Shown piece after piece: positions 40,301 through 54,500 of a DNA stretch of 64,000 nt. Location of the stretch: NCBI RefSeq assembly GCF_030463535.1, contig NC_132878.1, forward strand, positions 24,996,925 to 25,060,924. Reading direction: 5' to 3'. The notes below the pieces were generated by a model that ran no database searches, was not told the DNA's origin, and was given only the letters and a program-made list of their open reading frames with translations. The first letter of the stretch is position 1. Each line of letters starts with the position of its first letter. The translations under genes were made by a program, and so were the position numbers. The DNA comes from Salminus brasiliensis. Taxonomy: Eukaryota > Chordata > Actinopteri > Characiformes > Bryconidae.

Positions 40301-43300
40301 AAGGCTTCCAGTGTAATGTATGCCGGCCATAAAAGTTGAAAGGCTATTAGGCAATTAGTGTTATTTCTGCTAAATGTATGTACTTTCTGTTAAATATGTA
40401 TTTATTTATAGTCCTCAATAATAAACTATTTACCACCTAATATTGTAAACAAAACAGCTAGCTAACAAACTCAAAACGCATAAATACTGAGATCTGTTAA
40501 CAGCTAATTTGCTATGCTGAAATTTAGTCTACATACGTTTTTTTTAAAGAATGGAGAATAAAAACAATTATAGATTGTATTAATTCCAGACCTCACGTTG
40601 CGTGTAGGTTGCGTCCAGTGTATAATCACAGCTGTTGCTGAAGTGTTCGGGAATACCATTTTAAGGATGTCATGAGTGTATTTGTCTGTGTGTGTTCTCT
40701 TAGCTTTGCCTTAGCAGATAACTCCTACCGTGCTGTCAGGACGGAGAGGAAGGATCAGTGTATTCTGATCTCAGGAGAAAGCGGGGCAGGAAAAACGGAA
40801 GCGTCCAAAAAAATCCTGCAGTACTACACCACCATGTGCCCCACACGCAACAATACACACTGCATCAGAGAGAAGCTACTGCAGTCCACACCAGTGCTGG
40901 AGGTACACGTACACTCACACTCATTTCAAAGAGGGGCTATTACGGATAAACCTGGCACTTTAAATTAAGACAGACAATTGTGCAGTTTGTCTACTTTTCA
41001 TTACTGCCCCAATTAAAGAACTATAAGAACTCTAGAATGGGCCTAGTATAAGTCTGGTAATGCTTTTTAAGCAGATTTATAATATAGCAAAAAATCAAGA
41101 GCCAACTTTAGATGCTCTCTGCTGACACAGACAGAACAAAATCAACAGTTTCTTGTTGAATAAGGACTAAAATACTTGTAAATGTGAAATAATTAGTGCT
41201 GCTTAGATCTGTTTTTTTTACTTTACTTTTTAATTTTTTACTTAGCTTCTGAGAATTGTCTTGTTCATACCAGATTATTTATTATATACTAAAGTCTGAC
41301 TGAAATTCTGTATCGATTTATGTTTATATGTATATATTTGTATATATATGTATTTCTGCAGAAAAGAAGTCACAAATAGCAGCATCTTGGAAACTCATTT
41401 TGATCATTCTGTGTAACTCGAAAATTGGTTTATTGATTACTCTATAACAAGCACTATGTTTGGCCCTGTTCACATGTAGGCTCTATCTGAGATAAAAAAC
41501 TGCAGTCTAACATTAGTGTTAAGGGGTCTCTAGTCTCTTCTAAGTGCTGCTCATTCTCCATCTACAGGCTTTTGGGAATGCTAAGACTCTTCGCAATGAC
41601 AACTCCAGCCGATTTGGGAAATACATGGACGTGCAGTTTGATTACAAGGTTAGGATACAACAGCTTCAGTAGTGTTAGCATCATCAGGTCGTGCTCATAT
41701 AGAATGCAACTGATATATCTGTTTGTATTTGCAGCTGTTTTGCTCACGCTGCAAAGTGTAATTGCACTAATGAACAGCCAGTTTTGGTGTTGAAACATTG
41801 TTTATTATATTCCTCGCTGTACCACTGTAACATCTAATTTATGAAAGGCTTTACAAACTATGTTGTGGAATCAGACTTAATGAGTAGTTCAAATAAATAG
41901 TTCTGAATTAATCAATTTGTTAGCTGACTACTACATCAGATTCACTATGAAAATTATTCAGTGCATCAGAAATTTCTCCACTGAAATCCACTGAAATAGT
42001 GACTGGAGAAACAACACCTGCTTTTAGAATCACCACCTTCAAAGTGATGTGTTATACACTTAATTACACACCTAAATGCTCAGTCCCTCCACCATGCTGT
42101 TGCTATCTCTCCCCTGGTCAGGGTGCTCCCATCGGGGGCCACATCCTGAACTACTTGCTGGAGAAATCACGGGTGGTGCACCAAAACCATGGGGAGAGGA
42201 ACTTCCACATATTCTACCAGCTGCTGGAATCAGGAGACGCCGAGTTGCTGAAGAGACTGGGCCTGGACAAGACCAACCCACAACAATACCACTACCTGGT
42301 TAAAGTATGTCTGCGTACGATTTGAGATGCTTTGATGCTGCTTCTGAAAAGTATGGGCGTTAATGTATGTAGGTTTTTAAAGGCATTTTGACCTCAAGAC
42401 TTAGATGCTTTACTGAAACTTGCTTTTTAGATACATACTGTCGATGTCTTTATGTATGAATCAAAACAGATTTTGTTAACTGCACATGCTAAGATGTTTA
42501 ACTATTTTGAACATCATCTGTGTTCCTGTCAGGGTAACTGTCCAAGAGTGAGCTCTATCAGTGATAAGAACAGCTGGAAAATCGTCAGCAAAGCTTTCTC
42601 CGTCATCGGCTTTAACGAGGAGGAGGTGGAGGTAGGACACACACACAGACACAGAAACAAACAAACGCCAGTATAGATAACTCAATTCCTCTGTTTGTTT
42701 TTTTTTTACTTTTTTTCTATAGGAATTACTGAAGGTTGTTGCTAGCGTTCTACATTTGGGAAACACTCAGTTTGGAGAGGATGAATTTGGAGAGACACAC
42801 CTTACCACAGAGACTCAGATCAAATACCTGACTGAGGTGAGTTATTTATCTGTCTTAGCTTTAACACCTGACACAGGTGAGTTATACACCTGTCTCAGCT
42901 TAAATACCTGACTGATGTGAAAAAGGAATAAGGAATAAGGAGTAAGAAATACGTTTTTTGTGAGACAGGTGGAACTGCTAGTAGTAGTGGGAGGGTTTTC
43001 TACTAGTTTATTTGCAGGGTTTACTACAACCCTAACAATTTCAATAGGGTTCTTGCACAACATGCTTGAACCCCAATAAAATATGAGAGCTTTAAGCTTG
43101 AAATACATCAAGCTTGTAACATAGTGTATTGTGAAGTAGTGTATTGTCTCTGTGCTCATTCAATGCCAGCATGAATCTCCCATCTCCCAGAAGCAAAAAA
43201 TGTTGAACAGAGAAACGTCTTTGTGTGGGTAATAACTTGTAAATGCTAATATTTATGGAGCTTAACTAGTGCTATTAGTTTAGAAAATGGTTTAGCTGTA

Positions 43301-46234
43301 AAAACCTCCATTCAGTACCGGTGTGAGATGAAATGCCTGTCTCAGGTGAGTTGAGGCTGGATTTATGCATTTCCTCAGAAATAATTGTGTCCTTACTATT
43401 CGGTTTTGTTGTAAAACGTTAAGCTAAAGCACACCAATCTCATGCTCATGTTGTTGTTTTGTCAGCTGTTGGGTGTGGAGAGGTCATCTCTGATTGAAGC
43501 GCTTACTCATAAGAAGATTGTTGCCAAAGGAGAGGAGGTAAACTATGTCTTTGTCCCTCTGTCTCTCTCTCTGTCTGTGTTTCTGAGCACATTCATATTC
43601 TCTAACACATTTTGATTAGCACAGAGACATTTACATGTTGTGTTTCTGTTGCAGATGATCGGTCCACTCAGCCTTGAGCAGGCTCTCTCTGCTCGAGACG
43701 CCATGGCCAAAGCCATATACGGTCGTACCTTTACTTGGCTTGTCCAGAAGATCAACCACTCACTGGCCTTCCAGGTGTGGTAGCTCCCAGTTTTCACCAG
43801 CTTATTTTATACTTCTATATTCTATACTATACTTCTATATTCTATACTACAGAGTATTCTACTTCTGCTTTTAGGATAAATAAACATTCAAAATATACAT
43901 TCTTATGAGCAGATTTACTCACTGTTTGTATCATTGTAAACTTTTGCATATTTTGGCATACAAGAAATGACCATCACGATTTACAAAAGAGGCGCACCGG
44001 CTCTTTAACACTAGACTAAGATCAAAGAGATGGTCACTGCAGTTATGCCTCATTGCATATACATTGCTCAAAGTGCAAAATAGTTTTTTCACATTTTCTC
44101 TTTATTATTTTGCTCATTTTTGTTATCAAACTACTGTTAGAAGCATATAATGGAAATGACTTGGCTGTGCAGTCTTTCCATTACTAAAAGTGGCAAAGAA
44201 TGCATTTAAGCATCTTTGGTTAGGGTGAAAAATGCTCAGGCACAGTTTCACAAGCCTGAGCCTATTTACAACCCTGTTATTTTGCAGCTGAATGAAACAC
44301 TGTGATTTCCTTTTATTCTAAGCTCTATTTCCTTTATGATAAACCTGGGAACCTTTCTATGGCTAGCTTTTTTGTTATTGTGACAACTCACAGTAGCCAA
44401 ACAGCATAGCCTTAGCCTAGCAAAGCTTAGCACTGTAATGAGACATTATAATTATATTTTGTAATCTTACTGGATAGGGTTGCTGTCTGTGTACTGACCC
44501 CCTGTTATTCAAATATGTAGAGGAAAATACAGTTGACATTCTTAAGCACCTTTAGAGCTGTTCCTTACTTCAACCCTGTGGTTTCTATAGCAGGAAATGT
44601 CACATCCAGGCTTTGTTGGAAGCATTTAGCAAAAAGCTTGCACTTGTGCATTTAGTTCAAACCACCAACTGTAAATGAGCATGATGACTAATCACATAGG
44701 CTATAAGAACAAAAGTACTGGGACACCTGCTCATTCATTGTTTCTTAAGAAATCAAGAGTATTACAAAAAGAGTTTATCCATGACTTGGAGTAACTGTCT
44801 CTGGGGTGCTGTACAGGGAAGGCTTTTCTGCTATATTTTGGTGCATTGCTGTGAGGACTTGATTGCATTCAGCATGTTAGTGAGGTCAAGATGTTGGATG
44901 TTCACTACCCCATCATCATTCCAGAGAGCACAGTTCCACTGCTCCACAGCTCAGTGCTTGGAGCTTTTTGTTTTACCCCTCTAGCTTTATACCCCATTTC
45001 TGGCATTAGGCTTGGTGCCAAAAGCTTCATGTTTATCTGCTCCAGAGAGTCCTATTTTATTGGTAATACTTCAACAGGGACTAGACAAGCTGTGTGTGTT
45101 GTGTGCATTTGCACATCCATGTAAGCAATAGGTGCAACTTAATGTAACTCAATGCATTCATTAAAAGTGGTGTCCACAAATATTTGGACATGGAGATTCA
45201 GTCCAGTCCAGGCAGTCCTTTTATCCAGGTCAGAATCTGGAGAAAAAAAGTCATTCATTTGATCTAATGAGGCAAGGTTTGAAGCTAAAACAGAGAAAGC
45301 TAAAAAATGTCTTTTTCTTCTTTGCTATCTGGCGGAAACGGGCTTCCATACAAAAGCATGTGAGTAAAACAGGTTTTAACAACAGGATTTTATTGCGCTG
45401 GTCTCTAATTACGAAGCAGCACCTGTGTTCATTTGCATGGACATTGCATGGACGTTTGTAGGTAAATTGGTGGTGCTGCTACATTGGGCTTGCCCACCAA
45501 TACCAAATACCAGCTTGTTGGGATATGCTGTTTATGCCTACTGTGCTGTCTGTATTATACTGTAGGTTGTCAAATACATAAATACGTGTTATGCTTCTGT
45601 AAAACATAGTCAATAGTTTGGGAGCAGCACTTTTTTTTTAGAAATATGTTTATTAATATAGAACACACATATAGAAAACACTGTTTTTTTTAAGTATAGT
45701 TATCCTGTAGTGTACGTACCATGTGTGCAAAAGTGTCCACCTTTCCTGAAGTTACTGAATGTCACAGCGCAGTGAACTCACATCCTGTAATGGTATTCAG
45801 TGTATCAGTGTGTTTACATTAGAAAGTGTTGGTTCTGTAGTGTAAAGGCTTTCAAAGGCTGTGGGGAGTGGATTAATAAGGGCTTTTTCCAGCCCACTGA
45901 AATGTTCATGCTTTGGATTACATTGCCCCCTAGTGGGAAGGTCATGCATTGCACTATGTGTGTCTTAGTTTGAATAACGTGGTGTGTTTACAGGACGAAG
46001 TTTACTACACCAGCAGATGCTCCTCAGTAATCGGCCTGTTGGACATATACGGCTTTGAGGTCTTTCAGAACAACAGGTCTGATCTCATCCCTCATTTTGA
46101 CCTTTATCCCTTATTTTTTTTACAAATATAGAGACATATATAAACATAAAATAAAGTATCTACAGAAATCATTCTGTCTTATTTTTGCCCTGTGGAAGGA
46201 TATAAAAAATGTATACATTTTATAATATATAATT

Positions 46235-46297
<63 letters not shown>

Positions 46298-48869
46298 TAT
46301 GTAATTACAACAATTAGAAATGATTGTTGGACTGTTCCTTTAACTGTTCCTTGAACGTAGTGACACTCTCTGTCTCTGTAGTTTTGAACAGTTCTGTATT
46401 AATTACTGCAACGAGAAGCTGCAGCAGCTGTTCATCGAACTAACGCTGAAGAGCGAGCAAGAGGAGTACGAGGCAGAAGGCATTGGGGTGCGTGCATGCT
46501 TGCAGACATGGGCCTGTGTGTGATGTTGTTGTGCGATCCAGTCCAAAATTTTAAAAAGATGTGAATGCAATCTCATTTGTTCATCCAAGTCCTTTTCTCC
46601 TGGGCAGTGGGAGTCTGTGGAGTACTTCAACAACAAAGTCATCTGTGACCTGGTGGAGGAGAAATTCAAAGGCATCATCGCTATTCTGGTGAGAGTGTGT
46701 CCATATATGTGTGTATACTGAAATGAAATTGAATTGAATTAATCTCAGCTGAACTGGTTTGAACTGATGTCAGAACTGAATTGAACTGAAGTAAACTGAT
46801 TAAATTGAAATTGAATTGAGTTGAACTGAAATAAATGGTGTGACTCAGGATGAAGAGTGCTTAAGGCCAGGAGACGCCAGTGACATCACCTTTCTGGAAA
46901 AGCTTGAGGACCGTTTGGGAGGCCACGCCCACTTTGTCACGTACGTTTTCACAGTAATCACTACAAAACCAAGCCCAGATATGTCCAGAAACAGTGAAAA
47001 TATATTTCTCTGAAAACAAACGTTAGCTCATAGTTCACTGAGAAGAAAATATCAACGACAGCTAATTAGCATTCACTCCTGTTGTGATTAGTTAGAGTTA
47101 GCTGATTTCTCCATAACTGGAGGTGTGTGACAAAAAAAGAGCCTCATAAAAGCTACCGAGATCTGGTCAAAGTCTACACCTCTTGCTCCTGAGCTGGGGC
47201 TAACAGTAGCTTCTATTTCACACCTACAACATGCAAGTGATGCAGGCATCTAAACGATGACATTGTCATCAGGAGATTGCAGGTTCATGTATTCTAGAAA
47301 GCATGACTGGCCTCACTCTCCTTGGGTTGGTAGGATGGCCTCCTGTCATTACTCAGCATGATGCTTTTCAGTGTGGGTGTCTGTTAGCTGATGTAATTGA
47401 ACTGGCAGTTCTATGGCACACAAGCATTGTGTGATAGGATGTGCGAATCTGGTCAACATCCTTGACATAGTGAGCCAGATAACCAGATAGATCCTATCAT
47501 CGTTATTGTTTATCGTGATAATTCTGCAGATGATAATTGTGTATGCAAATGTACTTTTATTGCCGAAACTGAGCCCTACCATAGGAACAAAGGCTCATCA
47601 ACATTCAGGCTCATCAATATTCAAACCTTTCAGGTGTTTAAACTAAGGGAGTTCCACTTTGCGCTTTTACCAGCTAATTAAAAAGTATAGTTTGATTTAA
47701 ATCTGCTCCTCATAACAAAGAAGACACTTTCGACATGAAAGTGTGTAGAAGCTAAAATGTGGGGTACATTTCAAAATGCATTGGATGCCACATGTTTAGA
47801 TGGCTTTTTTATTCCACAGTATATCCATAGCAACTTTGTTGAGAGGCTGTCTAAAATTGTGGAGGATTTATTTTTAGCTTACAGCTTGAATTATGTGTAT
47901 AGCTATAGTTGCTGATTGGTCTGTTTAATGTGTTCCAGTCATAAGCTGGCCAATGGGAAGACTCGTAAGGCTCTAGGCCGTGAGGAGTTTCGACTGTTGC
48001 ACTACGCAGGAGAGGTCAACTACAATGTTAATGGTGAGAATAGAAATGAATTTGTCCATCTGTCCTTTATTTTTCAACAGTCTCTCTAACAGGTTCCCTG
48101 TTCTAATGCTCATTGGTTTCTGCTCAAATCTGTTTCAGGATTTCTGGACAAAAACAATGACCTGCTGTACAGGAACTTGAAAGAGGTAACAATTATAATA
48201 GCTTTGTGTGCACATACAGCTTCAGTGTAAAAGTATGAGTATGAGCGGAGGGTGACTTAGCCTACAAGGTAACAGTAGTGTTACTTCAGTGACATAATGA
48301 CTCAAGTTAAAGTAAAAGTAGCTGCCCCAAAACCAACCTGAGTGAAAAAGGTATTAGGCCCAAAAACTCCTCAGCACTCAAGTTTCCTTTTAAACAGAAG
48401 TGGAACTTCTGAGTACATCCAGCATTTGTCAGCATAGAAACTGAAGCATGTTGGTTTGCATTTCTATTTCTGGAAGCATTTTGGTCTAAATTAAAATGAT
48501 AAAGTTCTAAAGTAAGAATTATAACTGAACTGAAAAAGGTACTGAAATGAAATATTAAAATTTAGAGATATTATTTGAGAAAAGAACACAAGTAAGTAGC
48601 TCAATAAATGAGATTCATATCAACACATATCAGTGTGTAGTCAGCAGTGTATTGCTTCTATACACTCTTAAGCAAAAAAAGCAGGATACAACACTAAAAG
48701 GTTTTTTTGACCATTAACAATAGTGGAATAAAAGAAGCACCTACAATAGGTTTTCCCTGTACCACTGAACCAGACTAAATACCATGGATCTATATGGAAC
48801 TACTGCATTTTTTAGAGAATCCTTGAAGAATCCCTATTTTAGGGGTTTAGTGGGCCATCTTTAGCCATC

Positions 48870-48901
<32 letters not shown>

Positions 48902-51462
48902 GATCAAAATCCATCAACATTTGCATGAAACTTGGCATCCTGGAGTTTGTGAAAGGTGCTATACAAACAGATATAGTTGTTATTATTATTATTTTTGTTT
49001 GTAGTATTATTACAACTGACAGAATGCAACAAGTTAACACCCACATCTGCTGTTCATCTGCTGGATATGTAATTCTGTACGTGTTGTTTTCTGACAGGTG
49101 ATGTGTCAGTCAGAGAATCAAATAGTAAAGGAGTGTTTCCACACAGATGAACTGACGGACCAGAGAAGACCAGAGACAGTGAGGAAGAATTTCATTATTA
49201 CGCTCCTATACATGTGTTGCCATACTATGTATGCTATATGGCTTTTCATTAAAGCAATAGCTTGGCAAAAAATCAGAAGAGTATGATTAATCACTGAGCC
49301 CAGATGCAGTCCAAGGAGAGATGTTAGGCTAATAGTGGTAAAAAATAATGGACTTAGACTGTCACCTGCCACCTTGCCATCTGACATCTGTAAATGTATG
49401 CTGGAATCGTAATTCATTTGCTTTAAAAGTCTTGAGCACAATAAATGTATTTAGTTAAACTGCAAAGATAGGCCTTATTTTATTTCAGTTGTGTTAAGAA
49501 GTTTATGTTTGTGTTCTTAGACTGAAGTAAGTCATACAGTGTTCTAAACAAATGTGAAACAAATGAAGATGTGAATACATTTTGAGCAGGTTAAGAGACA
49601 TTTTTATTTATTTTTATTTATTTATCTATTTTTTTTAGATTGGTGCCAGGCCAAGTCTAGTATTTGTTAGCCTTGCATCTCCTATTCTAAACTTAAGAAC
49701 CAAACCTCTGAGATCAAGCATGTCTTGGCTGATTGAGTGCATCTGTTCTTTTGATTTTTCACCAAACTATTCCTTTAATTCAATCTTGTAACAGAGTTCC
49801 CTGAATTTCTGAACATACCACCCGAGAAAACACAGTTTCTTAATACACTGAATGTAAGCACAGAAAGAACACAAGTTATTGGATTTTTAGCTTCAGTACA
49901 ACCTTATTTAATATTTAATATTTAGTATCTTGTGCTTCTATGCATACAATCAAACATTTGCACACCCATTCACTCTAACCTCTATTTTGTGTGGACAGGC
50001 TGCTACCCAGTTTAAGCTGAGCTTGGCCAAACTGATGGACATTCTGATGTCTAAGGAGCCATCATACATTCGCTGCATCAAGCCCAATGACGGAAAACAG
50101 CCAGGTGTGTGTGTGTTTACTTTATTCTGCTGTCCTTATAGGAGCAGCATAAACCCCACAATTATAGAAATACATAAGCAGCCTGATTAGAAGAGGAGAC
50201 TTTTGTTGGTTCAGTGAAAAATGATAAACATCTATATTTAAATCATAGTGCTATTTTTAAAATCTTTTTCTGAAGATGATTTAAAGCTTATTTAGTCCAC
50301 ATGTGCTTTCTTCTGTGTGTATGTGTGTGTAGGAAGGTTTGAGGAGGTGCTGGTGAGACACCAGGTGAAATATCTAGGCTTGATGGAGAATCTAAGAGTG
50401 AGAAGAGCGGGATTTGCATACAGGCGGAGCTTCGAGGCTTTCCTACAGAGGTAACAGACACTCGTGTCTCTGAGTTTGTATCAATAACAAACTCTTCAAT
50501 TGTCTTCAATTGTGTATGTTTCTTGTGTGTGCAGGTATAAGCCCCTGTGCCCAGAAACGTGGCCAAACTGGCAGGGTAAACTGTCAGATGGTGTGTCCAC
50601 TCTAGTCAGACACCTCAACTACAAACCAGAAGAGTACAAACTCGGCAGGTGTGTGTGTTCATCTGTTGATGTACAGTTTGTGTTATCCGTCCTCCAGCCC
50701 TGCTATTGAATTCTTCTTATGCTTTCTTTTTTTCTTCTCTTCTTCTTCCTCTTCTTTTTTCTACTTTTTCTTCGCCTACAGGTCGAAAATCTTCATCCGC
50801 TTCCCAAAGACCCTCTTCCTGACGGAGGATGCTCTGGAAATTAAGAAACCTACTATTGGTGAGTGAGAGACCAGTTCTGATATACTGATTATTTTTATCC
50901 ATTTTCAGTGATATTTTCATGACCAACTCACGTCCCCATGCTAATATGATCAGAACTACAGGCCTAAACCATCACACAGTAAACTTCAGCAGTCTCTAAC
51001 ATACTGTCTGGCGATGTTTCTGGCATTGCATTGCATACTGATATCCATAAACATGCACAGAAGCACAGACAAAACTGTGGTGTAACATACATTTCTATTT
51101 CTTTGTCTGCAGCCATCATACTGCAAACGAACTGGAGAGGCTACAGAGAACGAGCCAAATACCATCGCATCAGACATTCAGGTAAACGACCAAGGCCCAG
51201 CCAATCAGAGATTGAGTCAGGTATCTTTGACCAGTCAAATCAGTTTAGGACAGGTAAGTCATAGAAGACAGTCTGACTAACAACAAATAAAAATGTGATG
51301 TAATTTGTGATAGAAATAAAAACAGCGAGGGTTCAGTGTGAATGACCACGTGTGCGTAACAGCATCTGTCTCTCTCTGCAGTCATTGTGATCCAGTCATG
51401 GTGGAGGGGGGTCAAAGGGCGCAGAAGAGCCAAGTGCCGCAGACAAGCAGCAGACACAATCC

Positions 51463-51501
<39 letters not shown>

Positions 51502-54500
51502 TGTGCATTGCAAAGTGACATGGGGAGAGACAAAGAATAATAATTGACATGAATACTCATGATATTTGATCACTATTTTCAGTCACTCTCAAATACTTTA
51601 AATGAAGTCATCAGTCAATTAATTATTTAAATATAATTTAACTAGCCAGTCAGTTATCAATCAGTCAATCAATCAGTCATTCAGTCCCTTAAAACCAATG
51701 TCAGCCAATCAATTTCATTGAGTCATTTCTGGTGTTCTCCCTTATCCAACCAATCAGTCACTTTAAATCAATCCATAAATCAGTTAGTCATGTAAAATCA
51801 GTCAGTCAACACGTTAGTCAGTCATTCAATTAGTCACTTAATAACAATGAATCAGTCAGACAGTCAGTCAGTTACTTCAAATAAATGGCCCAGTTCCTTA
51901 AAATCAATCAATCTTTTAATCAGTCACTTAAAAATCAGTCATTCAATCAATCAGTCTCTTAAAATCAATCAATTATTCAGTCAGTCACTTAAAATCAATC
52001 ATCCCTAATCAATGTCAGTCAGTCGCTATATAAAGCTAGCGACCGGGGACATCTGTGAGTGTGATCAATCAGTCAGTCATTTAGGCAGTCACTTAAAATC
52101 AGTCAATCTATCAGTCAGGCAGGCAGTCGCTTAAAATCAGTCAATCAATCAGTCAGTCAGGCAGTCACTTAGAATCAGTCAATCAATCAATCAGGCAGTC
52201 ACTTAAAATCAGTCAATCAATCAGTCAGGCAGTCACTTAAAATCAGTCAATCAATCAGTCAGTCAGGCAGTCATTTAAAATCAGGCAATCAATCAACCAA
52301 TCAATCAGTCAGGCAGTCACTTAAAATCAGTCAATCAATCAGTCAGTCAGGCAGTCCCTATAATCAGGCAATCAATCAGTCAGGCAGTCGCTTTAAATCA
52401 GTCAATCAATCAATCAGTCAGTCAGGCAGTCACTTAAAATCAGTCAGTCAATCAATCAGTCAGTCTCAGCTCAGTAACGCTAGTGAATAGGGAATATTTT
52501 ATATTATAATATCTTTATATTTTGACATGACACATGAACTAACAACACACAAGAGTCCATTTTAAGTTCTGGTTGTCTTTAAAGAACCCCCCCCCTCCCC
52601 TCTCTGCCCCCGTCTCTCTGTACCAGACTCATAAAAGGCTTCATTCTGAGGAATGAGCCCCGATGCCCCGACAACGAGTACTTCCTGGATCATGTCCGTT
52701 TCTCATTCTTGATGACAATCAAAAGGAACCTGCCAAAGAATGTTCTGGACAGAACTTGGCCGAGACCCCCGCCATCACTTACAGAAGTATATACGCACGA
52801 ACACCCACACACACGCTCACACACTCTAATGTAGAGGAGCTTTCAGTATGAGTGTATGCAAATGTGTCTCTCTCCCAAACCCTGTCAGGGGGTTTTCAGT
52901 CCACCATATCGAGGGTAAAACAGAGTTACCCTCACGCACACACACATCTGCACGCACCAAGTTTCTTAGAATGAGTAGTTTCATGGGCGTAGTTGCCAGT
53001 TGTTTTCTTATTAATATATGCGTAATACTGGATTTCAAAAACTCTCCCATTTAAACAGTGGGGAAAATCTGTAATTTTTGTACCTGAACTGTAATGTGAG
53101 TATGTGTTTATCTCTGTTACTAACTGTAGGCCTCGGTCCATCTGCACCGTTTGTGTATACGCAACCTGGTTAATGACTACTGCAGGAAAATCCAACCAGA
53201 ATGGAAGAACCAGGTGAAACACACACATATTAGTTTTTCAATTTGTTTAGGACATGGGGCAATTAACATGTTCAGTAATTCAGCAGCATTGTTTGCATCG
53301 TTCACATCAATAACTTAACCTTTACTTTTGCTGCTGGTTATCCAAAAGTGTCCTGTGTGCGGTGTCTAGAATAGTCTGTTTAAGGTACTTTAAAAGCTGT
53401 TCAAAAGTTGTGTTTGTATGAGAAGGGCTAAAATAACAGGAGACTAAGAAAAAGAAGAAAAATGTTTAATTAAACTATACTTTAAACATTGTTATTAATT
53501 TGAAAAGAAGTGGTGTTGATCATTTACCGTGTTAACAATTTACTAACACCCCTGAAATCAATGGGCTGGTATCATGGACATAGATTAAGGCTAGTCTTGG
53601 ACTAAATTACAGTGTCAGTGATGTTTCACCAATATAAATGCAACCTAGTTTGGGTCAGGAATATTACACCAACATTTTATATGCATAATTAATTTTGTGT
53701 GATTATGCATATCTTCACTGCCCAAAAACCTTCTCCAAAATGGCACGTTTACAAAAGCAGGAAAAAAAACATTTAGTGGAAGTCAGTGTAAAAAGATTTT
53801 ATTCAATGCAATTTAGAAGCATTTCTATTGGTCTATTCATCACATTATTTCAAAAAGTGGAAAAACAACAGATGAGGATGAAATTCCAGCATTTGAGGAA
53901 GAACCAGCTTAAGCACATATTTACAGAAACACACATAACTTATAAGTAATCAAGGAAACTTTAACAAGAACCTGGTAAAATACACATACGCTAAAGAAAA
54001 ATCCAGGAAAATCCGAGAAGAGCCAGGTGCACACACACACATACACATGCTCAAAGACGCTTACACTTTTTTCTTACTCTCTTCACAGTTGGAGCAGAAG
54101 GTTGTAGCCAGTGAAATCTTTAGGGGCCAGAAAGACAACTACCCTCAAAGTGTCCCTAGGTTGTTTGTGGGCACCAGGCTAGGTAATATTACACACACAA
54201 ACACACACACATATATACATACCAATGGCATAGCCGTAATTTAAAGCATTGGGTCCCAGGAACATCACAGTTGTGAAGACAAACAATCAGTCTAATTTAC
54301 TGTTAGATGAGAGACATTTTTGGGCGTACCATCCACCTCAACAACACCTTGGCAACAACCAATGTCTACACAAAACCTAGCAAGGCTCCCTGTTTCTCCA
54401 AAATCACTATCCACTCTGTAACCAAATGTTTGTGTACAGGGACACTGCCAGAAATTATAGGCCCCATTAAGAGATATTACACTGAGCCACACTACTCTAA

